The position numbers and the translations under genes were made by a program. Positions 26,699 to 36,319 of a stretch of DNA of 60,993 nt are shown in pieces (position 1 is the first letter of the stretch; every line of letters begins with the position of its first letter). The notes under the pieces are model-generated. The model had not been told where the DNA came from. It was given only the letters and a program-made list of their open reading frames with translations, and did not search any database. This DNA comes from Gammaproteobacteria bacterium (lineage in GTDB: Bacteria > Pseudomonadota > Gammaproteobacteria > GCA-001735895). The stretch is taken from the NCBI GenBank assembly GCA_024225395.1, contig JAAEMR010000009.1, positions 1 through 60,993 of the forward strand. Direction: 5' to 3'.

Positions 26699-27027
26699 TA
26701 TTTCTCTTCCTCATCCTGGTAGCCATCGTTATGGGTATCGAGAAGTAGTTTTAATACTGACCAGAAAGGAATAGCTCGCTGGTCTGTATTTTTTAATACA
26801 TGCAGAAACTCAAGGTAGTCGCCTTCACCGGTTTTGTAATTACCCGATTTAACGGCATCCAGAAGTCGGGTTAATCCATTGTTTAATGGATCGACAATCA
26901 TCGCGGCATTGTCCATAAATTCTTCGTCGTATTCGATTGCTGCTCGCAAATCGAAGACTTCATCCAGAGCCTGATTGATCAGATAAATAAATTCTTCTTC
27001 AGTTCTAGCCCGATTTCTAACAGCCAT
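26698..27027 (-). CDS. Uncharacterised 109-aa protein, coupled to the 237-aa gene
   Basis: An acidic, helical protein not recognised by me. Blocks include EEEFIYLINQALDEVFDLR and the C-terminal YQDEEEK. It shares a TAATG junction with the next gene on the strand. The divergent region to motA is 270 bases and holds the sigma-28 promoter and a small hairpin. Confidence 0.6.
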   Translation of the reverse strand: MAVRNRARTEEEFIYLINQALDEVFDLRAAIEYDEEFMDNAAMIVDPLNNGLTRLLDAVKSGNYKTGEGDYLEFLHVLKNTDQRAIPFWSVLKLLLDTHNDGYQDEEEK

Positions 27028-27159
27028 ATGATTTTCCAGTGAGTATTCAATAAAGGCTTATTATCACATTGAACTATTCTCGAATAAAGGCTGATAGTGC
27101 AGGGAATAAAATTTGTCTGTTTTTAATTAAAGTAGAATGAATTTTTATGTTCTAACAGT

Positions 27160-27186
27160 TAAAGTAAGTGTATAAACAGCCGATAA
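27160..27186 (+). promoter_or_regulatory. Sigma-28 (FliA) promoter for motAB
   Basis: TAAAGTAA at 27160-27167, an 11-base spacer and GCCGATAA at 27179-27186. The second element is a perfect match to the enterobacterial FliA -10, the first matches TAAAGTTT at six of eight positions, and the spacing is exact. The motA start is about 105 bases after the expected start site. It suggests late flagellar-class control of motA, motB and PilZ. Confidence 0.88.
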
Positions 27187-27196
27187 AAAGGATTAG

Positions 27197-27216
27197 ATGA
27201 GTTTTGTGAAACTCAT
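27197..27216 (+). other. Perfect hairpin in the motA leader
   Basis: An 8-bp stem (ATGAGTTT with AAACTCAT) around a TGTG loop starts about 10 bases after the sigma-28 -10 element, so it is at the very 5' end of the transcript. It may protect the mRNA end. Chance is not excluded. Confidence 0.45.
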
Positions 27217-27297
27217 TGATATGGGATCAAGCATGATGTTGTTAGATCTGATTGCGCACTATTTTTTTACAATACATACATAACAGGCATTAGGAAT

Positions 27298-28074
27298 ATG
27301 GATCTAGCCTCTTTAATAGGCATAATTTCTGGAATTGGACTGATTGTATCGGCCATATTTCTGGGGGGTGATATCCATAATTTCATGAACGTTCAGGGCT
27401 TTATGATCGTATTAGGGGGGACCATGGCAGCTACCCTGCTCACATTCCAGTTTAGAGATGTCCTGAATGCTTTCAAAAGTGCCTATTTTGTATTTTCCTC
27501 TCCGAAGCAGGATTCCCAGGAGTTAATCAATACAATGATTAAATTAGGCACAATCAGTCGCCGTAAAGGATTACTTAGCCTGGTGGATGTGAAAACCAAC
27601 TCCCCATTTTTGAAAAGAGTTTGCACGCTGATTGCGGATGCCGCTGATGAAGATACATTGCGTGCAGCAATGCGAACTGAAATTGAATCTATGCAAATGC
27701 GGCATTTTATTGTGCAGGATGTTTTCAGGAAAATGGCTTTGTATGCGCCTTCCTTTGGAATGTTGGGAACTTTGATAGGCCTGATTCAGATGTTGTCATT
27801 ACTGGCTGATCCTGAAACTCTGGGGCCTGCGATGGCGGTTGCTCTACTGACTACATTTTACGGGTCGTTGCTTGCCACCGTTATTTTTTTACCTATTGCC
27901 GGGAAGTTACGTTCCAGAACAATGATTGAAGTGATGAATTTTGAGATAATTTTTCAGGGAGCGGTGAGTATTCTGCAGGATAATAATCCGTTGTCTGTTT
28001 ATGAAAAGCTATCTTCGTTTGTGCCGGCTAAACAGAGAAAACCGATGCAGTCTTTAAGGGAAAGGAACCGCTGA
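27298..28074 (+). CDS. motA: MotA/PomA flagellar stator subunit
   Basis: A 258-residue inner-membrane protein with four transmembrane segments (about 3-22, 33-50, 150-172, 180-202). The FVIVLGGTM-like motif (MIVLGGTMAAT) and the LGTLIGLIQML segment are typical of PomA-type stators, and the cytoplasmic loop carries charged residues that contact FliG. It starts the motA, motB and PilZ unit, with 1 base to motB. No other flagellar gene is in the window. Confidence 0.93.
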   Translation: MDLASLIGIISGIGLIVSAIFLGGDIHNFMNVQGFMIVLGGTMAATLLTFQFRDVLNAFKSAYFVFSSPKQDSQELINTMIKLGTISRRKGLLSLVDVKTNSPFLKRVCTLIADAADEDTLRAAMRTEIESMQMRHFIVQDVFRKMALYAPSFGMLGTLIGLIQMLSLLADPETLGPAMAVALLTTFYGSLLATVIFLPIAGKLRSRTMIEVMNFEIIFQGAVSILQDNNPLSVYEKLSSFVPAKQRKPMQSLRERNR

Positions 28075-28075
28075 T

Positions 28076-28825
28076 ATGGAGGGAATCAGTCTACTGGATC
28101 AATTTGAGCGGGAAGATAGTGGTAATAGCTGGATTGTGACTTTTGCCGATATGATGATGTTGATTCTGGTTTTTTTTATTCTGCTGTACACCCTGGCTGA
28201 TTATGACGATAAGGCATTTCGTGCCCGAATTTCTGATATAAGTGTGCTGGACGGGGATGGTGAGCAAATTAGTATGATTGATTATGCATCACGTGAAGGA
28301 AGAGATCCTGAACCGCTCAGGGCGGTAGAGGACATGCTCGGGTTGAATCCGTCGCCAGATGTTATTCAAATATTAAAACCTAAAGTGTATGCGGATATCG
28401 AAAGCATGGTCGAGCATACCGATCTTTCAGAAAGCATCACGCTGGAACAGGTCGGAGATGAAATTAATTTGACTATAGATGGACGGTTTTTATTTGCTTC
28501 GGGCAAAGCTGAACTTAAAGATGCGGCAAAAATTATTTTTAATAGCCTGACGCAGATATTCAGAGAACATCCGGATTATAGTATTGCGATAAAAGGGCAT
28601 ACGGATGATCTGTCTATCGAAACTATAGCGTTTCCCTCAAACTGGGAGCTTTCTGCTATCAGGGCTACAACCGTATTACGATATTTCATTCAACAAGGAC
28701 TAGATCCTGAAAGAATGAGTGCAACGGGTTATGCCGATTTTGTTCCTCTGGTGCCCAATGATACGCCAGAGAATAGAGCTACAAACAGGAGGGTTGAGTT
28801 TGTTCTGGAAAAAAAAGAAGATTGA
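28076..28825 (+). CDS. motB: MotB-like stator subunit with OmpA domain
   Basis: A 249-residue protein with a short cytoplasmic N-terminus, one transmembrane helix and the proton-accepting aspartate at D25 (TFADMMMLILVFFILL). The OmpA_C peptidoglycan-binding domain runs from about 140 to 245 (IKGHTDD, NWELSAIRA, NRRVEFVL). The linker is shorter than in E. coli MotB (308 aa). The protein pairs with MotA in the stator and anchors it to the wall. Its 3' end carries the ribosome-binding site of the PilZ gene. Confidence 0.93.
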   Translation: MEGISLLDQFEREDSGNSWIVTFADMMMLILVFFILLYTLADYDDKAFRARISDISVLDGDGEQISMIDYASREGRDPEPLRAVEDMLGLNPSPDVIQILKPKVYADIESMVEHTDLSESITLEQVGDEINLTIDGRFLFASGKAELKDAAKIIFNSLTQIFREHPDYSIAIKGHTDDLSIETIAFPSNWELSAIRATTVLRYFIQQGLDPERMSATGYADFVPLVPNDTPENRATNRRVEFVLEKKED

Positions 28826-29168
28826 TGTAGAGCTTCCGAATAACGAGGCTGATCACCGGGGAGCCTTCCGTATAAGGCCGGGTAGCGATCGTCCTATCCT
28901 GTTAAAAGCTGCAGGTACTTCTGTGTACCTGTTGAATATCAGTGGAACGGGTTGTGCTTTTCGTAGTAGTAGCTTTAAGCTGGATGCGACGGCGGCTGGT
29001 ACCTTGACGATAACCAGTAATGACGTGGTTTTTCCCCTTTCTTTTCGAGTGATTTCGAAACGAGGGGACCTGTGTCATTGTGAATTCACCAAAATATCCG
29101 CATTGGCCCGGGAAACTATTCATGCCTATGTTCTTGACATGCAGAAACAATTGATTCGGAATCATTAG
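28800..29168 (+). CDS. Small PilZ-domain c-di-GMP receptor
   Basis: A single PilZ domain of 122 residues. The c-di-GMP signature is complete: R20-GAF-R24 (RxxxR) and N46-I-S48-GT-G51 (N-x-S-x-x-G). No flanking YcgR_N domain exists. The start needs care. TTG 28800 follows an AGGAGGG sequence (28787-28793) at good spacing; TTG 28794 is too near. The long upstream frame reaching back to 28719 overlaps motB and has no sense. The gene thus starts inside motB's last 26 bases. Location beside motAB suggests a stator brake or other control of motility by c-di-GMP, which is inference. Confidence 0.85.
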   Translation: MFWKKKKIDVELPNNEADHRGAFRIRPGSDRPILLKAAGTSVYLLNISGTGCAFRSSSFKLDATAAGTLTITSNDVVFPLSFRVISKRGDLCHCEFTKISALARETIHAYVLDMQKQLIRNH

Positions 29169-29308
29169 AACCGGAATTGACGATAAACGGAGTAATGCCA
29201 GGGATTAGTGGATTGATTAATGGTGAGTTTTGGGCCATAATTAAAGGTTAAAATGGCCGGCTGAAAGTGGCCTGAATTAATTTTAATTTTTTAGCGGGAC
29301 AATTCCTT

Positions 29309-30220
29309 GTGATTAAGCAACGCACACTCAAAAATGTAATCCGTGCCATGGGCGTGGGCTTGCATACAGGAAAAAAGGTTTATTTAACTTTACGCCCTGC
29401 GCCGGTTAATACGGGCATTCGATTTCGCAGAGTGGATATGGATGAACCTGTCGAAATACTGGCTCGACCGGAAAATGTGGGTGATACCAAGCTATCAACA
29501 ACTTTAAGTCAGGACGGTGCTCGTATTTCAACCGTTGAGCATTTATTGTCGGCAATGGCCGGGCTGGGTATTGATAATGCGTATATTGACCTAAGTGCTG
29601 AAGAAGTGCCCATCATGGATGGAAGTGCCGGTCCTTTCGTGTTTTTGATTCAATCAGCTGGAATTGTCGAACAGGCTGCAGCCAAAAAATTTATACGAAT
29701 CAAAAAATCGGTCAAAGTTGAAGATAAAGACAAGTGGGTCAAGTTTGAGCCCTTTAATGGTTTTAAAGTCAGCTTCGAGATTGACTTTGATCACCCTCTT
29801 TTTACTACTGAGAAGCAGGTCTGCGAAATAAACTTTTCTACAACCTCTTTTGTTAAAGAAGTCAGTCGTGCCCGCACATTTGGATTTCAAAAAGACATCG
29901 AGCATCTCCGCTTAAATAATCTTGCTTTAGGTGGCAGCCAGGAAAATGCGATTGTGCTGGATGATTACCGGGTGCTGAATGAAGATGGTTTGCGTTATGA
30001 CAACGAGTTCGTTAAGCATAAAATTCTGGATTCAATCGGTGATTTATATTTGCTGGGGCACAGCCTGATTGGTGAATTTTCCGGTTATAAATCTGGACAT
30101 GAGTTAAATAACAAGCTGTTGTTAGCGCTCATGGCTGATAAGGAAGCCTGGGAAGAGGTTACTTTTGATGACAGTGCTACTGCCCCGATTTCCTATGCTC
30201 AACCTGTCGAAGCTTATTAA
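29309..30220 (+). CDS. lpxC: LpxC, UDP-3-O-acyl-GlcNAc deacetylase
   Basis: The zinc-dependent committed step of lipid A synthesis. The 303-residue protein has zinc ligands in TVEHLLSAM (first His), HKILDSIGD (His and Asp) and the catalytic H in [10 protein letters not shown]. Start GTG 29309. Length is normal. In most Gammaproteobacteria lpxC follows ftsA/ftsZ; here motA, motB and PilZ precede, with a 140-base gap. The order lpxC, M23 peptidase, secA continues as usual. Confidence 0.97.
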   Translation: MIKQRTLKNVIRAMGVGLHTGKKVYLTLRPAPVNTGIRFRRVDMDEPVEILARPENVGDTKLSTTLSQDGARISTVEHLLSAMAGLGIDNAYIDLSAEEVPIMDGSAGPFVFLIQSAGIVEQAAAKKFIRIKKSVKVEDKDKWVKFEPFNGFKVSFEIDFDHPLFTTEKQVCEINFSTTSFVKEVSRARTFGFQKDIEHLRLNNLALGGSQENAIVLDDYRVLNEDGLRYDNEFVKHKILDSIGDLYLLGHSLIGEFSGYKSGHELNNKLLLALMADKEAWEEVTFDDSATAPISYAQPVEAY

Positions 30221-30235
30221 AGGGGTTTTACGAGA

Positions 30236-31153
30236 GTGAACATCATATTCCTGTCTGCAAATAAAGGAACTCTATGTAGTATTGGGTTGTGCAAGTCTTA
30301 TCATTATCTCGTCCTGTTTTTGCTACTGGGAGCTTTTTTCGGGGGGGCAGGTTATCTGGGATATCAAATGGCTCAGACAGTTCCTGACCATAGCCTGAGA
30401 GTTTCGCAGTGGAAAGATGATATTCATCAACAGCAGCTGGATCTGAATAACTTGAAACAGGAGTCTGATGCCAGCATTGAAGTGCTTTCGTCCAGGTTAG
30501 GTTTGCTTCAGGCTCATGTGAATCGATTAGATGCTTTAGGCCAGAAATTAATATATATGGCTAAAATAGATAATGGAGAGTTTGATTTTGGCCAGATACC
30601 TGCTGTGGGTGGTCCGGAAACACTCCCGATCAACACAGTCGATAGTTCTGATTTACATCAGGCTATAGATAGTCTTTCCGCTGATTTATCGAATAGAGAG
30701 AACCAGTTGCTGGTGCTGGAAGACCTGTTAATGAATCGTAATTTATTAAAAGAAGTACAGCCGCAGGGAAGACCTGTAACGGCTGGCTGGTTGTCGTCTT
30801 ACTATGGAATGCGAACTCATCCGATTTCAGGCAAAAGAGAGATGCATAAAGGTATAGACTTTGCCGGTAAAATGTCGGCCCCTGTTATTGCGGTTGCTAA
30901 GGGTGTCGTCACATTTTCCGGTACACGTTATGGATATGGCTCGGTTATAGATGTGAACCACGGCAATGGTTATACCACTCGTTACGGGCATAATTCGAAG
31001 TTGCTGGTATCTGTAGGGGATACGATTGAGAAAGGTTTCCAAATTGCTGAAATTGGCTCATCAGGAAGATCAACAGGACCTCATGTGCACTTTGAAGTGT
31101 TAAAAAATGGAAAGCAGGTCAACCCGATGAAGTTCATAAATTCCTCTTACTAA
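30236..31153 (+). CDS. M23 (LytM) peptidase, membrane-anchored
   Basis: A 305-residue protein with one N-terminal transmembrane helix (about 22-45), a coiled-coil region (about 55-160) and a C-terminal LytM domain. The zinc motif is intact: HKGIDF (H-x-x-x-D) near 202 and HVHF (HxH) near 284. GTG 30236 is the start. It likely acts as a periplasmic peptidoglycan endopeptidase or, if activity is low, an amidase activator. It lies between lpxC and secA, the position of secM in enterics and of a similar M23 gene in many other Gammaproteobacteria. Confidence 0.92.
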   Translation: MNIIFLSANKGTLCSIGLCKSYHYLVLFLLLGAFFGGAGYLGYQMAQTVPDHSLRVSQWKDDIHQQQLDLNNLKQESDASIEVLSSRLGLLQAHVNRLDALGQKLIYMAKIDNGEFDFGQIPAVGGPETLPINTVDSSDLHQAIDSLSADLSNRENQLLVLEDLLMNRNLLKEVQPQGRPVTAGWLSSYYGMRTHPISGKREMHKGIDFAGKMSAPVIAVAKGVVTFSGTRYGYGSVIDVNHGNGYTTRYGHNSKLLVSVGDTIEKGFQIAEIGSSGRSTGPHVHFEVLKNGKQVNPMKFINSSY

Positions 31154-31387
31154 TTAGACCTGTTTCCAGCTCGCTGCTAAGTCAATTATATGTCTGCCTG
31201 GTGTTTTTAAAAATTCGGGCATCAAAAACTCATATTTCCGAAAAAGAGCCTGTTTAGTCTATCGCTTTTAGATAATTTTATTAATTCAGGGTAAATAGCG
31301 ATATCCACGGCTTTTAGCTTGAATTATAATGTTTCGCTTATACCTAATGATCTTGATCCCTTTGTAACCTCTTTTACATCTAAACTC

Positions 31388-34117
31388 ATGCTGTCTAAAA
31401 TCTTCAGAAAAATTTTCGGTAGTCGTAATGACCGAATCATAAAAGCACTTAAAAAAACTGTTAATCAGATAAATGCTCTGGAAGCTGGTATTCAGTCACT
31501 TTCAGACGAACAAATTGCGCAAAAAACGACTGAGTTTAAACAGCGATTTCAGCAGGGCGAAACTCTTGAACAGCTGTTACCCGAAGCGTTTGCGGTTTGT
31601 CGGGAAGCGTCAACTCGAACTCTGGGTATGCGTCATTATGATGTTCAGTTTATTGGTGCAATGATTTTAAATAATAATCAAATTACTGAAATGAAAACGG
31701 GTGAAGGTAAAACCCTGGTTGCGACGCTTGCTGCCTATTTAAATGCGATCAGTGATAAAGGGGTGCATGTTGTAACCGTGAATGATTATCTGGCAGAACG
31801 TGATAGTCAGTGGATGGGCAAGCTTTACAACTTTCTGGGTATGAGTGTTGGTGTTGTGCTAAGCACGATGGATTATGACCAGAAACGAGAAGCCTATAAA
31901 GCTGATATTACTTATGGCACAAATAATCAGTTTGGTTTTGATTATATGCATGACAATTTGTCATTTTCACTGGAAGAACGCGTTCAGAGAGAATTGAATT
32001 TTGCCATTGTCGATGAAGTTGACTCCATCCTTATTGATGAAGCTAGAACTCCTCTTATCATTTCAGGGCAGGCCAGTGACAGTTCTGAACTGTATAAAAA
32101 AATAAACGTGTTAATTCCCCAGTTAACTCTGGTTGAAACTAAAGTTGCAGAGGGTACTGATGATGAAGAAGAAGGGCCGGGTGATTACACCATCGATGAG
32201 AAAGCCAAACAGGTTTTTCTTACTGAACAGGGCCATGAAACTGCAGAAAATTTACTGGTGTCTGCCGGTTTATTAACGGTTGGAGAAAGCCTTTACGATT
32301 CATCCAATATTTCTCTGGTTCATCACCTGAATGCCGCTATGCGTGCTCATATAATTTATCATAAAGATGTGGATTATATTGTTCAGGATCAGCAGATCGT
32401 TATTGTAGATGAATTTACCGGTCGTACTATGCCCGGACGACGCTGGTCGGAAGGTTTGCATCAGGCGATTGAGGCAAAAGAGTCGGTTGATATTCAAAAC
32501 GAAAACCAGACCATTGCATCTATTACTTTCCAGAATTATTTTCGCCTTTATAACAAATTGTCCGGCATGACCGGTACGGCAGATACTGAAGCATTCGAAT
32601 TTCAACAGATATATGGTCTGGAAGTTGTCGTTGTGCCCACCGATAAGGAGATGGTTCGCAAAGATATGGGGGACCTGATTTATTTAACGGCTAATGAAAA
32701 ATATAAAGCCGTTATTGATGATATTAAAGATTGTGTATCCCGTAAGCAGCCCGTTCTGGTTGGAACGACCTCGGTTGAGGTCTCTGAATTTTTATCCGGT
32801 TTACTGGATAAAGATAAAATCAAACATCAAATATTGAATGCTAAACAGCATGAACGGGAAGCAGGAATTATTGCTGATGCAGGACTGCCTTCTGCGGTTA
32901 CTATTGCGACCAACATGGCCGGACGGGGTACGGATATAGTTTTAGGTGGCAACTATGAATTTCATTTAAATGCTATTCCAGAAGATCAGAAAGAAAAGAG
33001 AGATTCTTTTAAAAGTGAATGGGAAGATCGTCATGCACGGGTACTGGAATCTGGCGGTTTACACATCATAGGTACTGAACGTCATGAGTCACGTCGAATA
33101 GATAATCAGTTACGTGGTCGATCAGGACGTCAGGGAGACCCTGGTTCTTCCAGATTTTATCTATCGATGGATGATACCTTAATGCGCATTTTTGCTTCCG
33201 GCAAAGTTGCCGGTTTGATGCAAAAACTGGGTATGGAAGAGGGCGAGGCGATTGAACATCCGTGGGTTACTAAAGCTATTGAAAATGCTCAGCGTAAAGT
33301 AGAAGCTCATAACTTCGATATTCGTAAACATTTGCTTGATTATGATGATGTCGCGAATGACCAGCGTAAGGTTATCTATCAGCAGCGTGATGATTTATTG
33401 AAAGCAGACACTATTGAGGAAGCGATTCAGGATATGCGCCTGGATGTGATGGCTAATAATTTCAGACAATATGTGCCTGTTGGCAGTATGGATGAACAAT
33501 GGGATATTGAGGGTCTGACTTCTTCTCTGAGTAATGAGTTTGGTGAAGATTTAGCAATACAGCAATGGATTGATGGTGATGATCACCTGGATGATGAAGA
33601 TATTCTGCAAAAGATTTGTGATCATTTTGAGCAGTCTTACAGCGCTAAAGTAGAACAGGTCGGCCCTGATGTAGCTCGCCGTTATGAAAAAGAAATAATG
33701 TTGATGGTGCTGGATAGACACTGGAAAGAACATCTGGCAGCAATGGATCATTTGCGACAGGGCATAGGTTTACGGGGTTATGCGCAAAAAAATCCTATTC
33801 AGGAATTTAAACGAGAATCTTTTCAAATGTTTGAAGCCCTGCTTGAAAATATAAAAACCGAAGCGATTACCATATTGACTCGAATTCAGGTGCAAAGTGA
33901 AGAGGAAGTGGCCGCTATGGAGCAAAGTCACCCTGAACATGATGATCTTCAATTGCAGCATGCAGCAGCTGAAAATGTACTCTCCGATAACTCTTCGGAA
34001 GAGGCGGAATCTGCACATCAACCTTATGTTCGTAAAGAGAAAAAAGTGGGCAGGAATGAGCCATGCTGGTGTGGTTCAGGAAAGAAGTTCAAGCAATGCC
34101 ATGGTAAGTTGACCTAG
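31388..34117 (+). CDS. secA: SecA, preprotein translocase ATPase
   Basis: The motor of Sec secretion. The protein has 909 residues and begins with the usual [15 protein letters not shown]. Walker A is MKTGEGKT, the helicase DEAD-like box is [15 protein letters not shown], and motif VI is [13 protein letters not shown]. The preprotein-binding and helical scaffold domains follow. The C-terminal zinc motif [14 protein letters not shown] is complete. I chose ATG 31388 over TTG 31319, which would add 23 residues unknown in the family. The leader (31154-31387) holds no secM-like gene. Confidence 0.97.
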   Translation: MLSKIFRKIFGSRNDRIIKALKKTVNQINALEAGIQSLSDEQIAQKTTEFKQRFQQGETLEQLLPEAFAVCREASTRTLGMRHYDVQFIGAMILNNNQITEMKTGEGKTLVATLAAYLNAISDKGVHVVTVNDYLAERDSQWMGKLYNFLGMSVGVVLSTMDYDQKREAYKADITYGTNNQFGFDYMHDNLSFSLEERVQRELNFAIVDEVDSILIDEARTPLIISGQASDSSELYKKINVLIPQLTLVETKVAEGTDDEEEGPGDYTIDEKAKQVFLTEQGHETAENLLVSAGLLTVGESLYDSSNISLVHHLNAAMRAHIIYHKDVDYIVQDQQIVIVDEFTGRTMPGRRWSEGLHQAIEAKESVDIQNENQTIASITFQNYFRLYNKLSGMTGTADTEAFEFQQIYGLEVVVVPTDKEMVRKDMGDLIYLTANEKYKAVIDDIKDCVSRKQPVLVGTTSVEVSEFLSGLLDKDKIKHQILNAKQHEREAGIIADAGLPSAVTIATNMAGRGTDIVLGGNYEFHLNAIPEDQKEKRDSFKSEWEDRHARVLESGGLHIIGTERHESRRIDNQLRGRSGRQGDPGSSRFYLSMDDTLMRIFASGKVAGLMQKLGMEEGEAIEHPWVTKAIENAQRKVEAHNFDIRKHLLDYDDVANDQRKVIYQQRDDLLKADTIEEAIQDMRLDVMANNFRQYVPVGSMDEQWDIEGLTSSLSNEFGEDLAIQQWIDGDDHLDDEDILQKICDHFEQSYSAKVEQVGPDVARRYEKEIMLMVLDRHWKEHLAAMDHLRQGIGLRGYAQKNPIQEFKRESFQMFEALLENIKTEAITILTRIQVQSEEEVAAMEQSHPEHDDLQLQHAAAENVLSDNSSEEAESAHQPYVRKEKKVGRNEPCWCGSGKKFKQCHGKLT

Positions 34118-34129
34118 GATTTTCATAGC

Positions 34130-35341
34130 ATGAGTGTTGGTTTATCAGCACCGGGAAAATTGCACCCGGTCAAAGGGGTGAAACTGGCAGCATGCCATAG
34201 CGGGATAAAGAATGATGCTGCAATAGATGACCTGGTGCTTATTGAACTGAGTGATAATTCAGCTGTTTCTGCTGTGTTCACGACCAATAAATTTTGTGCC
34301 GCTCCCGTTACTATCGCTAAACAATACCTTGATTCCACTGCTGCCACTCGATTTCTGTTAATTAATTCAGGCAATGCGAATGCCGGGACGGGTCGCGTTG
34401 GCACAGAAAATTGCATCAGTACCTGTCAGGCTGTTGCAGCAGAGACTTCTGTTATTGAACAGTCTGTTTTACCTTTTTCAACGGGTGTTATCGGTGCCCA
34501 GCTACCGTCAGATAAAATCGCTTTGGCTATTCCATCGCTATTGGCCAAACTGGATGAAGATAACTGGTTAGAGGCTGCAAAAGGAATCATGACAACAGAC
34601 ACGCTGCCCAAAGCAGTGAGTCGACAGCTCGTTATCAACGGTGAAACGGTTACCATTTCGGGCATCTGTAAAGGTTCAGGAATGATTAAGCCGGATATGG
34701 CAACGATGCTTGCCTATGTAGCTACCGATGCGTTAATTACACAGAGTGAACTGGATTTTTGCTTTAAACAGCTTGTTAATAGTTCTTTCAATTCGATAAC
34801 GGTAGACGGCGATACTTCTACCAATGATGCCTGCCTGTTGATAGCCACGGGTGAGAGTCAACAATCTGTCGATAGATCTCATACCGGGTTTATGTCGGTA
34901 CTCAGTGAGGTATTTGGTCTGTTGGCTCAATCGATAATTCGTGATGGAGAAGGTGCTACCAAGTTTATTGAGATTCAGGTTGAGCAGGCTTTATCCTCCC
35001 GGGATGCTCGTGAACTGGCTTATACAATTGCCCATTCTCCCCTGGTAAAAACAGCATTCTTTGCTTCTGATGCCAACTGGGGTCGAATTTTAGCTGCCAT
35101 CGGACGTGCCCCTGTTGCAGAGCTGGATATAGATAAGGTTGATTTTTTTCTGGGAGATGTTTGCCTTATTGAAAATGGATTGCCGCATGCCGAATACACA
35201 GAGCAAAAAGGTCATGCTGTTATGCAACAGCAGGATATTGTTATTCACGTAAATCTTAATTTGGGTAAACACTCTGCGACCATCTGGACAACAGATTTAA
35301 GCTACGATTACGTTAAGATAAATGCGGAATACAGAAGTTAA
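34130..35341 (+). CDS. argJ: ArgJ, ornithine acetyltransferase
   Basis: Recycles the acetyl group from N-acetylornithine to glutamate and, in bifunctional forms, makes acetylglutamate from acetyl-CoA. The 403-residue precursor cleaves itself at the T in MATMLAY (near residue 190). The GMIKPDMATML block and the C-terminal SDANWGRILAAIG are clear. Here argA also exists at 55706, so ArgJ might serve mainly the recycling step. It follows secA by 12 bases, and its 3' end overlaps the start of mutT by 20 bases. Confidence 0.95.
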   Translation: MSVGLSAPGKLHPVKGVKLAACHSGIKNDAAIDDLVLIELSDNSAVSAVFTTNKFCAAPVTIAKQYLDSTAATRFLLINSGNANAGTGRVGTENCISTCQAVAAETSVIEQSVLPFSTGVIGAQLPSDKIALAIPSLLAKLDEDNWLEAAKGIMTTDTLPKAVSRQLVINGETVTISGICKGSGMIKPDMATMLAYVATDALITQSELDFCFKQLVNSSFNSITVDGDTSTNDACLLIATGESQQSVDRSHTGFMSVLSEVFGLLAQSIIRDGEGATKFIEIQVEQALSSRDARELAYTIAHSPLVKTAFFASDANWGRILAAIGRAPVAELDIDKVDFFLGDVCLIENGLPHAEYTEQKGHAVMQQQDIVIHVNLNLGKHSATIWTTDLSYDYVKINAEYRS

Positions 35342-36305
35342 AGCTGCAACGCCCATTCATGTTGTTGCCGGCCTAATTCGGCACCCTAAAAACTCATCCA
35401 GGTTTTTTTTTACCCGGCGCCAGAAAGGTCAGCACCTGGAAAATTTGTGGGAATTTCCCGGCGGTAAAGTGGAAACCGGTGAAAGTCGTTTTCATGCTTT
35501 ACAAAGAGAGTTAAAGGAAGAAACGGGTATACAGGTGCATTCTGCACTGCCATTTTATTCACTTACCCATCTTTATGAAGATAAAGCTATCTATCTTGAT
35601 GTGTGGGAAGTTAAAAATTTTAGCGGCTATGCCCATGGTCGTGAAGGTCAGAGATCAACATGGCTAATGCAGCAAGATTTTTCTCAGTACCCATTTCCTG
35701 AAGCTGATCTGCCAGTCCTGAAAGCTTTATCACTGCCGTCTACATTACTAATAACCCCCGAATTTACTGAACTAGAAGCAGCTTCAATGCTGCTGCACTT
35801 TACCGGTTTAATGCGTAAACATCGTTATCGACGGGTGCTGTTTCGTTCTCATTTATTAGACGATAATTGCTATCTGGATTTAGCCATAAAGTTGAAACAA
35901 ATATGTGCACTCAATAATGCGGAGTTGATAATTAGTCGCCCCGAATGGAATGCTCTGAACTCAGTGTTATTTGTATCGTTTAAAAGATGGCATATTGATT
36001 CAGCGTTACTCAGTTCATTTCACAGCAATGCCATGGATGAATCGATTATTTTGTCGGCTACCTGCCATAATAAAACAGAACTTGAGATGGCACAGAAATT
36101 TAATTGCGATTTTGCTTTGTTATCTGTTTTTAAAGGGATATCAAAAAGCCGGGGTAGTGTTGATCAGGGATGGTTTCAGTTTAACAAAGTCACTCAACAG
36201 TTCAGGATACCCGTGTTTGCTTTTGAAGGTGTTCAGCGTAAAGATTTAACCGTTGCCAGGTATCAGGGAGCGATTGGTGTGGCTGGTACTTCAGATTTCT
36301 GGTGA
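35322..36305 (+). CDS. mutT: Nudix hydrolase MutT fused to a thiamine-phosphate-synthase-like domain
   Basis: A 327-residue two-domain protein. The Nudix box lies near residues 46-68 (GGKVETGESRFHALQRELKEE, then TGI) and cleaves 8-oxo-dGTP. After residue about 140 comes a TIM-barrel, TMP-synthase-like half (MAQKFNCDFALLSVF) seen in many gammaproteobacterial MutT fusions; it shows only weak conservation and its role is unknown. ATG 35322 lies inside argJ. The next typical gene, yacG, is absent. Confidence 0.9.
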   Translation: MRNTEVKAATPIHVVAGLIRHPKNSSRFFFTRRQKGQHLENLWEFPGGKVETGESRFHALQRELKEETGIQVHSALPFYSLTHLYEDKAIYLDVWEVKNFSGYAHGREGQRSTWLMQQDFSQYPFPEADLPVLKALSLPSTLLITPEFTELEAASMLLHFTGLMRKHRYRRVLFRSHLLDDNCYLDLAIKLKQICALNNAELIISRPEWNALNSVLFVSFKRWHIDSALLSSFHSNAMDESIILSATCHNKTELEMAQKFNCDFALLSVFKGISKSRGSVDQGWFQFNKVTQQFRIPVFAFEGVQRKDLTVARYQGAIGVAGTSDFW

Positions 36306-36319
36306 CGGATAGAGGTTTA

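Noticed and set aside
31319-31387. TTG start for SecA
   Set aside because: The extra 23 residues do not match SecA; ATG 31388 restores the conserved N-terminus.
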